Part shown: positions 52,912-62,384 of the stretch, in pieces | How the letters are laid out: the number at the start of each line of letters is the position of its first letter | Numbering within the stretch: position 1 is the first letter of the stretch | Source: Streptomyces sp. NBC_01591 | Lineage (GTDB): Bacteria > Actinomycetota > Actinomycetes > Streptomycetales > Streptomycetaceae | Length of the DNA: 64,000 nt | Reading direction: 5' to 3' | Assembly (NCBI RefSeq): GCF_035918155.1 | Contig: NZ_CP109327.1 | Location: 4,898,001-4,962,000 of the forward strand | Notes under the pieces: model-generated | What the model was told of the DNA's origin: nothing | The model's input: the letters and a program-made list of their open reading frames with translations, nothing else | Database searches by the model: none | Program-made: the position numbers and the translations under genes

Positions 52912-55900
52912 ATGCCTGACGTCGCAAGCGAGCACCCCACCAGCGGGTCGGCCGGGGCCCACCTCCCCTGGCACCGGGCCGCCACCCTGAGCGAAAGACT
53001 CGGCGGGACTCCGTCGCAGTCCGACCCGGTGCGAGGCGAGAAGCGCCTGGCCATGTGGAGGGAGCTGGCGCCGCTGACCGGTGAGCGCGCCACGCTGGAC
53101 GCACGGCTCGCACCGCTTGGCGTCGGCGCCGACGAACTGGCCGCTCTGCTCGGCGAGAGCGACGCGTCCCTCGCCGCCCGCCTGACGGACGAACCCGACT
53201 GGCACCAGGTCTTCAGGCGCTGGTGGGCCGAGGGCATGGCCACCACGGACACCACCCGCCGCCTCGACCCCGACATGGGCCTCCTGGAAGTGATCCGCCC
53301 CCTCGTGGAGGGTGCCGTCCACGAACTCGACGCACTCGTCGAGGAACGCGTGCGGACCAGCGACGACCCCGTCATGGCCGACCCGGGCCACATCCTCGAC
53401 GTCGTCCGCGCGACCGCCCCGGCTGCCGACCTGCTCGGCCATGTGCAGCGGACCCTCGTACTCGAACTCAACATCGCCCGCGTCGAGGACCGCCTCGGCG
53501 GCGAGACCCCCGAGGAGCGCTTCTCCTCGTACGTCGAACTGCTCCGCTCGGAGGGCAACGCCCTCGCGCTCTGGGACGAATACCCGGTCCTGGCACGGCT
53601 GATCGTGGGCCAGCTCCGCTTCTGGATCGACACGCGGGTCGAGCTGATCGAGGCGCTCGTCGCCGACCTCCCCGCACTGCGCGAGAGCCTGCTCGCCGCC
53701 CCAGGGCCCCGGCGGCTCGAACGCCTGGAGTTCGGTGCCGGCGACAAGCACCGGCGGGGCCGCTCCGTCGCCATGGTCGAATTCGACACTGCCACCCTGG
53801 TCTTCAAGCCCCGCCCGCTGGCCATGGACACCGCCTTCGACGGGCTCCTGGACTGGGTCAACCGGCAGGGAGCCCCGCATGACCTGGCCCGGATCGGTAT
53901 CGTGGACCGTGGCAGCCACGGGTGGGTCGAACAGGTCGACACCACCGCGACCACCGACGCCGAAGGCGGCGACCGTTACGCCTGGCGGCTCGGTGCCCTG
54001 ACGTCACTCCTCTACCTGCTGCACGCCACGGACTTCCACTTCGAGAATGTGCTGGCCGCGGGCGAGTACCCGGTTCTCGTCGACCTGGAGGCGCTGCTGC
54101 ACAACGACAAGACCGCGGCCGTCGTCAAGATCGACGGTGAGACGGACATCGCCGCGGTCACCCTCGCCGACTCCGTCCAGTCCGTGGGCATCCTCCCCAA
54201 CCACCTGCTGGTGCGCGGCGAGGACGGCACCTTCGGCCTGGACGTCAGCGGACTGGCGGGCCACGGCGGGCAGTTGACCCCCATGCCGGTGCCCACCTGG
54301 GAGGGCAGCGGAACCGACCGGATGCGGCTGGTCAAGCGCCGGATGGAGATGGACGCCGAGCGCAACCACCCGATGACCGCCGACGGCGAACCGATCGACC
54401 TGGTCGGCCGGGTCGACGCGTTCGTCGAGGGGTTCACCCACGTCTACCGGCTGCTGGAAGCGGGCCGTGACGAACTGCTCGCCGCCCAGGGGCCGCTGGC
54501 CCCCTTCGGCCTCGTCCGGACCCGGCTCATCGCCAGGCCGACCCACATCTACGGCCGGCTGCTGCTGGAGAGCACCCACCCGGACTTCATGCGCGACGGC
54601 CTCGACCACTCCCGCTCGCTCGCCCGGCTGGCGGGCGGACATGTCGAGATGCCGGAGTCCCGCAACGCGATGATCCTGGACGAGGTCGCCGAGCTCACAC
54701 TCGGAGACATACCCATGTTCACCGTCGACGCGGAGTCCGGGACCCTGCGCGGCGGACTGGACGGCCGGCCGATCGGTACCCGCTACCCGCCGCTGACCGC
54801 CGTACGCGAACGCCTCGTCGCCCTCGGCGACGCCGACCTCGCCTTCCAGGCGCGGGTCATCCGCTCGTGCGTCGCCGCCACCGCCATGGGCGAGAGCGAC
54901 GCCCGCTGGCCCAACTGGCACCGCCCCCGGCTGGACGGCGCGGCCGACCCCGGCGACTTCGCCGAGGAGGCCCTGCGGCTGGCGCACCGGCTGTCGGACC
55001 TGTGCATCCGCGACGAACACGGGCTGGGCTGGATCGGGCTGGACCTGGTCGACGAGAAGTACTGGCAGTACGCGCCCGCACCGATCGGCCTCTACACCGG
55101 GACCGCCGGCATCGCGCATGCCCTGGACGCCGTCGCGGCCGTGACCGGCGACGAGCGGACCGGCGAGCTGGCCCAGGCCGCCTTCGACCAGGTGGCGAAG
55201 CGGTCGGTGCTCATCGCCGAGACGCTGGCGAGCCTGGCGAAGAAGCCGGGAGCCGCAGAGTTCGGCATCGGCGCGTTCGGCCCGTTCGGCGGTGCCGTCT
55301 ACGCCCTGGCCCACGCCGCCGTACGCCACGACCGGCCCGAGTACGCCGAAGCCGCCGCCGCCCTGCTGCCCGCCATCGACGAACTCGTCGAGGAGGACCC
55401 CCTCCTGGACATCGTCTCCGGCTCGGCGGGCGCGATCCTCGCCCTCCTCTCGCTGGAGACCGCCCGGCCGGGCACCGGAGCGGCCCGGATCGCGGCGCGC
55501 TGCGCCGACCGCCTGCTGGCCACCCGGCAGGAACGCGGCGAGGGATGGGGCTGGGCCACCCCCATCAACCCCGAGGAGCCGCTCGCCGGCTTCTCGCACG
55601 GCGCCTCCGGCATCGCGTACGCGTTCGCCCGGCTCGACCGGGCCGCTCCCCGCCCGGAGTACAAGGAGGCCGTCCGGCACGCGCTCACGTACGAACGGAC
55701 CGCCTTCGACCCGGAGCTGCGCACCTGGCGCGACCTGCGGCCGGCCAACCTCGGTGGGCGTACGGTCATGAACGCCTGGTGCCACGGCGCCCCGGGCATC
55801 GCGATGGCCCGCAACGCCTTCCAGGAGCTGCGCACCGTCCCGGACCTGGCCGACCTGATCGAGAGCGACCGGCACATGGCGGTCCTCGCCGCCATATCGA

Positions 55901-56226
55901 CGGGCCTCGACCTCGACCCGGTGTCCGGTCTCGGCAACCACAGCCTGTGCCACGGGGACATCGGCAATCTGCTCATCATCGACGAGAGCAGCAGAGCCGA
56001 CCAGGAGCCGGAGGTCGCCGGCCTGCTGCCCCGGGTGTGGAACACGCTGCTGCACGAGGGCCGGGAGAACGGCTGGCTGTGCGGCGTCCCGAAGGGCGTG
56101 GAGACACCCGGTCTCATGACCGGTCTGGCCGGCATCGCCTGGGGACTGGCGCGCAAGGCCGCACCCGAGCGGGTGCCGGACCTGCTGACGCTCGCCGCCC
56201 CGGACACCCGGGGGAAGACGTGCTGA
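52912..56226 (+). CDS. lanM: Class II lanthipeptide synthetase LanM
   Basis: A 1,104-residue bifunctional enzyme. The N-terminal two-thirds is the DUF4135 dehydratase domain, which phosphorylates and eliminates Ser/Thr (R-G-R-S-V-A-M-V-E-F, L-L-H-A-T-D-F-H-F-E-N with the catalytic Asp/His/Asn, Y-P-V-L-V-D-L-E). The C-terminal 400 residues are a LanC-like cyclase with zinc ligands Cys957 (N-A-W-C-H-G) and Cys1013-His1014 (S-L-C-H-G-D). One LanM for two precursors implies that it modifies both. AGGAGG at 52898-52903 precedes the ATG; it overlaps the next gene by 7 bp. Confidence 0.95.
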   Translation: MPDVASEHPTSGSAGAHLPWHRAATLSERLGGTPSQSDPVRGEKRLAMWRELAPLTGERATLDARLAPLGVGADELAALLGESDASLAARLTDEPDWHQVFRRWWAEGMATTDTTRRLDPDMGLLEVIRPLVEGAVHELDALVEERVRTSDDPVMADPGHILDVVRATAPAADLLGHVQRTLVLELNIARVEDRLGGETPEERFSSYVELLRSEGNALALWDEYPVLARLIVGQLRFWIDTRVELIEALVADLPALRESLLAAPGPRRLERLEFGAGDKHRRGRSVAMVEFDTATLVFKPRPLAMDTAFDGLLDWVNRQGAPHDLARIGIVDRGSHGWVEQVDTTATTDAEGGDRYAWRLGALTSLLYLLHATDFHFENVLAAGEYPVLVDLEALLHNDKTAAVVKIDGETDIAAVTLADSVQSVGILPNHLLVRGEDGTFGLDVSGLAGHGGQLTPMPVPTWEGSGTDRMRLVKRRMEMDAERNHPMTADGEPIDLVGRVDAFVEGFTHVYRLLEAGRDELLAAQGPLAPFGLVRTRLIARPTHIYGRLLLESTHPDFMRDGLDHSRSLARLAGGHVEMPESRNAMILDEVAELTLGDIPMFTVDAESGTLRGGLDGRPIGTRYPPLTAVRERLVALGDADLAFQARVIRSCVAATAMGESDARWPNWHRPRLDGAADPGDFAEEALRLAHRLSDLCIRDEHGLGWIGLDLVDEKYWQYAPAPIGLYTGTAGIAHALDAVAAVTGDERTGELAQAAFDQVAKRSVLIAETLASLAKKPGAAEFGIGAFGPFGGAVYALAHAAVRHDRPEYAEAAAALLPAIDELVEEDPLLDIVSGSAGAILALLSLETARPGTGAARIAARCADRLLATRQERGEGWGWATPINPEEPLAGFSHGASGIAYAFARLDRAAPRPEYKEAVRHALTYERTAFDPELRTWRDLRPANLGGRTVMNAWCHGAPGIAMARNAFQELRTVPDLADLIESDRHMAVLAAISTGLDLDPVSGLGNHSLCHGDIGNLLIIDESSRADQEPEVAGLLPRVWNTLLHEGRENGWLCGVPKGVETPGLMTGLAGIAWGLARKAAPERVPDLLTLAAPDTRGKTC

Positions 56227-56732
56227 ACGGCGGGTCCGCACCGGCGGCCCCACCGGACGGCGCCCTCTCCGACGGCGTCTACAGGCCGAGCATGGTGGCG
56301 GCCTACCGCGCCAACCCGCGTGGCGCCGCCCGTACCGGCTTCCACCCCGAACGGATGCGGCCGCGGTGGCGATGGGCCCTGGCCGGGGCCCTGCTGCTCG
56401 CCGCCACGGTGGTGGCCGGCCTCATGGTGCGGGTGCCCGTCGGGCCGACCGGCACCCTGGCCGGCGTCAACGGACGCCAGGGCGTGCTCGCCTTCCCGGG
56501 CTTCGGCCCGCCGGCGAAGGGCAGTGACGTCCTGCTGCGCGTGGACGGCCGGCGTGTGGAGGGCCGGGTGAAGGACTTCCAGACCGGTCAGGGCGGGTCC
56601 CAGGTCACCATGGTGCTCGTCGAACTTCCCGGTGGCGTCGCCGGCGGACTGAAGGAGGGCGCGTCCGTGGTCCTCGACCAGGGCACCCGCCCGCTGCTCA
56701 TGGACATCTGGGACGGAAGGGGCGACCAGTGA
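56220..56732 (+). CDS. Small membrane-anchored adaptor-like protein of the lanthipeptide operon
   Basis: A 170-residue protein with a 50-residue cytoplasmic N-terminus, one membrane helix (about 52-71, ALAGALLLAATVVAGLMVRV) and an external beta-rich domain of 100 residues (G-F-G-P-P-A-K-G-S-D-V-L-L-R-V-D-G). The last part resembles the barrel/lipoyl-like half of HlyD-type adaptors, but there is no coiled-coil hairpin. It overlaps lanM (GTG at 56220) and lanT (GTGA at 56729), so it is coupled to both and probably assists export. Confidence 0.7.
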   Translation: MLNGGSAPAAPPDGALSDGVYRPSMVAAYRANPRGAARTGFHPERMRPRWRWALAGALLLAATVVAGLMVRVPVGPTGTLAGVNGRQGVLAFPGFGPPAKGSDVLLRVDGRRVEGRVKDFQTGQGGSQVTMVLVELPGGVAGGLKEGASVVLDQGTRPLLMDIWDGRGDQ

Positions 56733-58876
56733 CCATCATCCGCCGCAGGGTGCCCGTGCGGCTGCAGTCCACCTCGGTCGAGTGCGGCGTCGCCGCCCTC
56801 GCCATGGTGCTCGGCTACCATGGCCGCTCCACCACCGTCGCGGAGCTGCGTGACCGGATGGTGCTTTCGCGCGACGGGGCGAGCGCCGCCTCCATCGCCC
56901 GGCAGGCACGCGAACTGGGCCTGAAGGTACGGGCCTTCCGCGCGGAACCGGAGGCGCTGCGGGGGCTCGTCCTGCCGCTGATCGCGCACTGGGGCATGAA
57001 CCACTTCGTCGTCATCGAGCGCTTCACCCGCCGCGGGGTCGACATCGTCGACCCGGCGTCCGGACGGCGGCACATCACCTACGCGGAACTGGACGCGTCC
57101 TTCACCGGGGTGGCGCTGGAGCTGGAGCCGACCGAGGACCTCGAACGCCGCGAGGGCGCCGAGGCGGGACTGTGGTCCTTCGTCCGGCCCTTCCTGCCGC
57201 GTTCCGTGCCCGTCGTCTCCGGGGTCATCGGCGCCTCCGCCGCGCTCACGCTCCTCGGACTGCTCCCGGCCTTCCTGACGGCGTACATCGTCGACCGCGT
57301 CCTGCCCGGGCGCGGCGAGGACACCCTGCTCGTCCTGGCGGCCGGTCTCGTCGCGTACACCGTGAGTCACGGTCTGATGACGCTGGCCCGGGCCGAGCTG
57401 TTGCTGTGGCTGCAGACCCGGATGGACTGGTCGATGATGGGCACGTTCCTCAGACACCTGATGTCCCTGCCGTACAAGTTCTTCCAGCTGCGCACCGGGG
57501 GCGACCTGCTCGTACGGGTGTCGAGCATGACGTACGTGCGTGACGCCGTCTCCAGCCAGCTCCTGGCGGTCCTCCTGGACGTGGCCCTGCTCGGCGTCTA
57601 CCTCGTGGCGATCGGCTTCAAGTCCCTGCTGTTCGTCGCCGCGATCCTCGCCGTCGCCACCGTCCAGCTCGTGATCATGTTCGCCTCCGCCCGGACCGCC
57701 CAGCGGCTGACCGAACGCGAACTCCAGGCACTCGGAGAGGCGCAGAGCACGCTCCTGGAAGCGGTGACCGGCGCCGAGACGGTCAAGTCCTCCGGCGCCG
57801 AACACGTCGTGGTGCGCCGGTGGTCGCAGAAGTTCTCCGAGCAGCTGGAGTCCTCCGTACGCCGGAGCAGACTGGACAACGCGATCGACGGCGTCCTCGG
57901 CATGCTGGGCACCGCGTCTCCGCTGCTCATGCTCGTACTCGGCGCCTACCTCGTCTTCAGCGACAACCTGTCGCTGGGAACGATGCTCGCGCTCATCGCC
58001 CTGGCCGGCTCCGCACTCGCCCCGGTGGCCCAACTGGGCCGCAGCATCAAGACGTTCCAGACCATCCGGGTCCACCTCGACCGGCTGCGCGACGTGCTGA
58101 ACGAACCCCCGGAGTCCTTGGGGCAGGGGTCCGGGAAGGCGGACCTGAGCGAGCCGATCACCCTGACCGACGTCAGCTTCCGCTACTCCGGGGACGGACC
58201 GGAGGCCCTGTCGGGCATCTCCCTCACCGTCCGGCCGGGCGAGAAGATCGCCATCGTCGGCAGCAGCGGTTCGGGGAAGTCCACCCTGGCCCGTCTCATC
58301 CTCGGGCTCTACGACCCGACGGACGGGGAGATCACCTATGGCTCCACCCCGCTGACCGAGCTGGACCTCGGACACCTGCGCCGCCAGTGCGGCGTCGTCA
58401 CCCAGGACGCGGACATCTTCAGCGGCTCGGTGCTGACCAACATCGCGCTGGTCATGCCCGATGCCACCCTGGACGATGTCGTCGAGGCGGCCCGCCTCGC
58501 GGCGGTCCACGAGGACATCACGCACATGCCGATGGGGTACGAGACGATCCTCGGCGAGGGCGGCAACGGCCTGTCCGGCGGGCAGCGGCAGCGGGTCGCC
58601 CTGGCCCGCGCCGTCGTGCACCGGCCGAGGGTTCTGCTGCTGGACGAGGCCACCAGCCACCTGGACGCGACCACCGAGGCGGTCGTGCACGAGAACCTCT
58701 CGGAACTCGACTGCACCCGCATCGTCATCGCGCACCGGCTGAGCACCGTGCGCGACGCGGACCGCATCCTCGTCATCGACCGCGGCCGGATCGTCGAGGA
58801 CGGTGACCACGAGGAACTGGTCGCACGAGGGGGTGCGTACGCGGCCCTCGTCGGCCAGCAACTGGTCCATGACTGA
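56729..58876 (+). CDS. lanT: Peptidase-containing ABC transporter LanT
   Basis: A 715-residue bifunctional exporter. Residues 1-125 are a C39 cysteine protease (Q13, C19 in V-E-C-G, H92, D108) that removes the leader after the GG/GA-type site. Six membrane helices follow (about 155-430), then an ATPase domain with Walker A at 511-518 (G-S-S-G-S-G-K-S-T), signature L-S-G-G-Q and Walker B V-L-L-L-D-E-A-T. It exports the modified peptides as they are cut. The GTG at 56729 overlaps the adaptor stop. Confidence 0.95.
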   Translation: MTIIRRRVPVRLQSTSVECGVAALAMVLGYHGRSTTVAELRDRMVLSRDGASAASIARQARELGLKVRAFRAEPEALRGLVLPLIAHWGMNHFVVIERFTRRGVDIVDPASGRRHITYAELDASFTGVALELEPTEDLERREGAEAGLWSFVRPFLPRSVPVVSGVIGASAALTLLGLLPAFLTAYIVDRVLPGRGEDTLLVLAAGLVAYTVSHGLMTLARAELLLWLQTRMDWSMMGTFLRHLMSLPYKFFQLRTGGDLLVRVSSMTYVRDAVSSQLLAVLLDVALLGVYLVAIGFKSLLFVAAILAVATVQLVIMFASARTAQRLTERELQALGEAQSTLLEAVTGAETVKSSGAEHVVVRRWSQKFSEQLESSVRRSRLDNAIDGVLGMLGTASPLLMLVLGAYLVFSDNLSLGTMLALIALAGSALAPVAQLGRSIKTFQTIRVHLDRLRDVLNEPPESLGQGSGKADLSEPITLTDVSFRYSGDGPEALSGISLTVRPGEKIAIVGSSGSGKSTLARLILGLYDPTDGEITYGSTPLTELDLGHLRRQCGVVTQDADIFSGSVLTNIALVMPDATLDDVVEAARLAAVHEDITHMPMGYETILGEGGNGLSGGQRQRVALARAVVHRPRVLLLDEATSHLDATTEAVVHENLSELDCTRIVIAHRLSTVRDADRILVIDRGRIVEDGDHEELVARGGAYAALVGQQLVHD

Positions 58877-58928
58877 CCGTTCCCCGCTCACGTACCCCCG
58901 GCCCGGCGCGGCACGCGATGCTGGGAGC

Positions 58929-59444
58929 ATGACCCCTGCGACACGCTCCCGGCCGGCGCTTCTGAGGCGGCTGCGCACGCTGACCCTCCTGGAAGCGGCG
59001 AACATCGCGCTGATCGGCTGGGCGGTGTTCGCGGCCCTCGGCGCACCCTTCAGTACCGCGAACGCGGTGGGCTTCGCCCTGGTGGCCGGGCTCTTGCTCA
59101 TCGGGTCCGGGTACTGGGCCCTGAAGGCGCGTCAACTGCGCACCGGAGCACGGCAACCGCCCGCGATCGGGGTGTTCCGTCCGCTCCGTCCGCTGTGCGC
59201 CCTGGCCCTGGCGGCCGGCCTCGCGGTCATGGTTTCGGCCCTCCCGGGACGGCCGCCGTCCGACTGGGCCCCCGGCCTCGTGCTGTACGGCCTGGGCCTG
59301 GCGGAGTACGTCAACTACTTCCATCGGCAGCTGATGCACGACACCGCGGCGGACTGGCGCAGGCTGCTGCGCACTCGCCGTCTGCGCAGATCGCACCTGG
59401 CGGAGGACCTGCGCGCTCACCGCGACCGACACGTACGGACCTGA
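58929..59444 (+). CDS. Membrane protein of unknown function in the lanthipeptide operon
   Basis: A 171-residue protein with about four membrane helices (two around 20-65, two around 85-125) and a basic C-terminal tail (RRLRRSHLAEDLRAHRDRH). I do not recognise the family. Position between lanT and the exporter genes suggests a role in immunity or export. The ATG at 58929 has GGGAG close upstream; the ATG at 58869, overlapping the lanT stop, would add 20 residues and is a real alternative. Confidence 0.65.
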   Translation: MTPATRSRPALLRRLRTLTLLEAANIALIGWAVFAALGAPFSTANAVGFALVAGLLLIGSGYWALKARQLRTGARQPPAIGVFRPLRPLCALALAAGLAVMVSALPGRPPSDWAPGLVLYGLGLAEYVNYFHRQLMHDTAADWRRLLRTRRLRRSHLAEDLRAHRDRHVRT

Positions 59445-59531
59445 CGGCCTCCACGCACGACTCCAGCGGCCCCGACGCCCGTGCCCGTGACGCCCGGCAC
59501 GGCAGCCGCGCGAACGTAAGGAACAGAGTTC

Positions 59532-60485
59532 ATGACCCCACCGGAAGTGAAGGACGCGCAGGCCCCGGCCGACGGCCGGCCGATCGAGTTCCGCGGCCTG
59601 TCGAAGCGGTACCGCGACAGATGGGCCGTGGAGGACCTGTCCTTCACGGTCGCGCCCGGACGCGTCACGGGCTTCCTCGGCCCGAACGGGGCGGGCAAGA
59701 CGACGACGCTCCGGATGCTCCTCGGCCTGACGGCCCCGACGTCCGGCACCGCGACCGTCGGCGGACGGCCGTACCGGGACCTGGCACAGCCGCTCAGAAC
59801 CGTCGGCGCGATGCTCGACGAGTCCGGCACACATCGCAGGCGGACCGGCCGTGACCATCTGCGCGTGCAGTGCGCGGCGACGGGCCTGCCGGCCCGCCGG
59901 GCCGACGAGGTGCTCGACCACGTCGGACTGGCCCAGGCAGGCGGGCGGCGTTACGGGGAGTACTCGCTCGGCATGCGGCAACGCCTCAACCTCGCCCAGG
60001 CGCTGCTCGGCGATCCACCCGTCCTGATCCTCGACGAACCCTCCAACGGGCTCGACCCCGAAGGGATCGCCTGGATGCGCGCCCTGCTGCGGACGCTGGC
60101 CGCCGAAGGCCGTACGGTGCTCGTTTCCAGCCACCTGATATCCGAGGTCGAGCAGACCGCCGACGACCTCGTGATCATCAGTCAGGGGCGGCTGGTGGCC
60201 GAGGGGTCGAGCCGCGAGATCGCCGCGCGGGTGCGGGGCGAGGCCCGTGTGCGGGTCCGCGCCTCACGGCCCGCGGAACTGGCGGCGGCGCTCACCTCGG
60301 CGGGAGCGGTCGTGACGTGTCCGCCCGCCGGGGACGGACTCCTGATCGTGAGCGGCCTCGGGGCGGGCGAGGTGGCCGCGGCGGCGGCCACCCACGGCGG
60401 GGAACTGTACGAACTGGCCGAGGACGCGCCCGATCTGGAACAGGCGTTCCTGCGGCTCACGCAAGGACAGGCGGAGATCCGATGA
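59532..60485 (+). CDS. lanF: ABC transporter ATP-binding protein (LanF-like, probable immunity)
   Basis: A 317-residue ATPase with Walker A G-P-N-G-A-G-K-T-T, Q-loop region, signature Y-S-L-G-M-R-Q-R and Walker B V-L-I-L-D-E-P. The type is the drug/lantibiotic-efflux ATPase family (DrrA/LanF) with a short C-terminal extra domain. It pairs with the permease that follows (ATGA overlap). In lanthipeptide clusters, such pairs expel the peptide from the producer membrane. AAGGAAC precedes the ATG. Confidence 0.9.
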   Translation: MTPPEVKDAQAPADGRPIEFRGLSKRYRDRWAVEDLSFTVAPGRVTGFLGPNGAGKTTTLRMLLGLTAPTSGTATVGGRPYRDLAQPLRTVGAMLDESGTHRRRTGRDHLRVQCAATGLPARRADEVLDHVGLAQAGGRRYGEYSLGMRQRLNLAQALLGDPPVLILDEPSNGLDPEGIAWMRALLRTLAAEGRTVLVSSHLISEVEQTADDLVIISQGRLVAEGSSREIAARVRGEARVRVRASRPAELAAALTSAGAVVTCPPAGDGLLIVSGLGAGEVAAAAATHGGELYELAEDAPDLEQAFLRLTQGQAEIR

Positions 60486-61363
60486 GGGGGCTGATCGGCA
60501 GCGAGCTGCTCAAGCTCCGTACGCTGCCCACCTGGTGGATCGCCGGCGCGGCGATGGCCGCGGTGGCGGTGCTGCTGGCGCTGTGGAACAGCTGGCAGGC
60601 CCACACCTTCATGCAGCCGTTCGAGGACTATCTGGCAGGGGCGATCCTGACCCCCCGCGAGGACATGTCCGCCGAGCAGGTCAGCACGATGCGCGACCTC
60701 TGGGAGACCCAGTCGGCCCCCGGCCGCATCGCCGCGACCCTCTACACCTCCGGGCAGACCCTCGGCCTGCTGCTGGCGGGCGTGCTGGCCATCCTGCTGG
60801 TGACCAACGAGTACCAGTACCGGACCCTGACGGCCACGTTCCTCGCAGCGCCCCGCCGGGGCCGCGTCGTCACGGCCAAGCTCGTCGTCGTTCTCATCTC
60901 CTCGGCCGGGCTGTGGCTGGCGGCGACGCTGGGAAGCCTCGTGGTCGGCGGGATCTTCCTGACTTCTCAGGGCACCGGTCTCGGGCTCGGGAGCGGGGAC
61001 GTGCTCGGTGCGGTTCTGCTGAACCTGGCCGCCTACTTGGTGTGGGGCGTGTTTGGCTTCGGCCTCGGGGTGCTCATCCGCAGCCAGACCGCCGCCACCG
61101 TCACCGCGGCGGTGCTGTACTTCCTGTCCTCGGTCGTCGTCGCGTTCGCCTTCCAGGTCGTGCACGACCTGGTTCTGGAGGAGAACTGGGTGCTCCAGGC
61201 CCAGGTGCTGCTGCCCGGAGTGGCGTCCCAGATCATGACCACGCCCGGTGAGCTCTTCGCCGGGGCCCCCGCTCCCTGGACGGGCGCCGCGGTGCTCGTC
61301 GCCTACAGCCTGGTCGGCGGCCTCACGGGAACGCTGCTGCTGCTCCGGCGGGACGTGACCTGA
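60482..61363 (+). CDS. lanE: ABC transporter permease (LanE-like, probable immunity)
   Basis: A 293-residue ABC-2 type permease with six membrane helices and a large external loop between helices 1 and 2 (about 45-90). It starts M-R-G-L-I-G-S-E-L-L-K-L-R-T-L, the usual beginning of this family, at an ATG overlapping the ATPase stop. Together with that ATPase it would form the self-protection exporter of the cluster. Confidence 0.9.
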   Translation: MRGLIGSELLKLRTLPTWWIAGAAMAAVAVLLALWNSWQAHTFMQPFEDYLAGAILTPREDMSAEQVSTMRDLWETQSAPGRIAATLYTSGQTLGLLLAGVLAILLVTNEYQYRTLTATFLAAPRRGRVVTAKLVVVLISSAGLWLAATLGSLVVGGIFLTSQGTGLGLGSGDVLGAVLLNLAAYLVWGVFGFGLGVLIRSQTAATVTAAVLYFLSSVVVAFAFQVVHDLVLEENWVLQAQVLLPGVASQIMTTPGELFAGAPAPWTGAAVLVAYSLVGGLTGTLLLLRRDVT

Positions 61364-61432
61364 GTCCGGTGGCCGGACGGCCACCGGACTCAGGTGCGAG
61401 GCCTCCGCGTCAGGAAGAAGGACGCGGAGGTC
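61359..61432. terminator. Double hairpin between lanE and the SARP gene
   Basis: CCTGAGTCCGGTGGCC (61359-61374) pairs perfectly with 61379-61394 around GGAC. A second stem, GCCTCCGCGTC (61401-61411) with GACGCGGAGGTC (61421-61432), follows and overlaps the end of the SARP gene. The convergent genes are thus separated by a strong bidirectional terminator. Confidence 0.9.
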
Positions 61433-62384
61433 TTCGGCACTGGCACCGCTCCGCGGAGTCCTGGGTCCGGGACGCGACGAGCCGCATGGCCTCCTCACGG
61501 TCCCAGTTGAGCGCCGCCGTCCGCATGGCCTCGATACCGGGGGGCAGGTCGAGCCCCAGATCCTCCGCGAACAGCTTCTGGCAGCGGTTGACCACCGACA
61601 GCGTGCTGACGGTGTCGCCGTGCAGGCAGTGCACCGCCGCGAGCAGCTCCCACAGGTGCTGGCGGTAAGGGGCCTCGGCGATCACGCTCTCGATGCGGTA
61701 GGCCAGCATGATGGTGCGGCCGGCGAGGACGGACGCGGTGAAGAGGTCCTGATAGGCGTCCAGCCGGGCGTTGTTGAGCCCCGCTATGTGGGCGTTGAAC
61801 CACCGAGTGGGCGGGAGGTCCTGTCCGAAGGGACCGTTCCAGAGGCCGACGGCCTGTTCCAGGGCGTCGACCGCCGACTTGTGGGAGCCGCGTGACAGCC
61901 AGTTCCGGCCACGCTGGACCGCGGCGGTGAACCGGGGCAGGTCGAACTCGTCGGGCGCGATCTCCAGTCCGTATCCGCACTGGGCGCCCCGGTAGGTCCG
62001 CATCCGGTCGCCGAGCCCGGGCTCGACCTCGTCGAGGTCCCGGCGCAGTCCCGTCACGTGGCTCCGGAGGTTCGCCGTGGCCGAAACCGGCGGGTCGTCC
62101 CAAAGGATCTCGCTGAACTCCGCGATGCCGATGGGCCGCCCGTACCGGAGCAGGCAAGCGGTGAGGACCGCGCGCCGGACGGGTGAGGTGACAGACATGG
62201 TCCTGCCGTGGAACGAGAGCTGCCCGAGGACGCCGAAGCGCGGATCGGGGCGTTCGCCGTGGGCGCCGGGCGGTGTCGCCGGGGTGGAGCGGCCGGCCGG
62301 GGCTGGTTCGTTCCCGATGGTGTGGGGAGCGGATCCGTCGGGAGGATCGGTCTGTGGGGAGCGGATCAACAGGAGTCCTCTCAC
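61410..62384 (-). CDS. SARP family regulator (AfsR/DnrI type)
   Basis: A 324-residue regulator. A winged-helix OmpR-like DNA-binding domain (about 48-145; F-G-V-L-G-Q-L-S-F, the L-R-S-H-V-T-G-L-R-R-D-L recognition helix) is followed by the bacterial transcriptional activation domain (about 155-300). SARPs switch on secondary-metabolite clusters, so this is the likely pathway-specific activator of the lanthipeptide operon, which it faces convergently. The GTG at 62384 lacks a ribosome site, and the first 45 residues are Pro-rich, so the start may be further downstream. Confidence 0.85.
   Translation of the reverse strand: MRGLLLIRSPQTDPPDGSAPHTIGNEPAPAGRSTPATPPGAHGERPDPRFGVLGQLSFHGRTMSVTSPVRRAVLTACLLRYGRPIGIAEFSEILWDDPPVSATANLRSHVTGLRRDLDEVEPGLGDRMRTYRGAQCGYGLEIAPDEFDLPRFTAAVQRGRNWLSRGSHKSAVDALEQAVGLWNGPFGQDLPPTRWFNAHIAGLNNARLDAYQDLFTASVLAGRTIMLAYRIESVIAEAPYRQHLWELLAAVHCLHGDTVSTLSVVNRCQKLFAEDLGLDLPPGIEAMRTAALNWDREEAMRLVASRTQDSAERCQCRRPPRPSS

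Noticed and set aside
54004..56253. A 749-codon minus-strand frame opposite lanM
   Set aside because: Antisense shadow of a well-supported LanM with intact zinc ligands.
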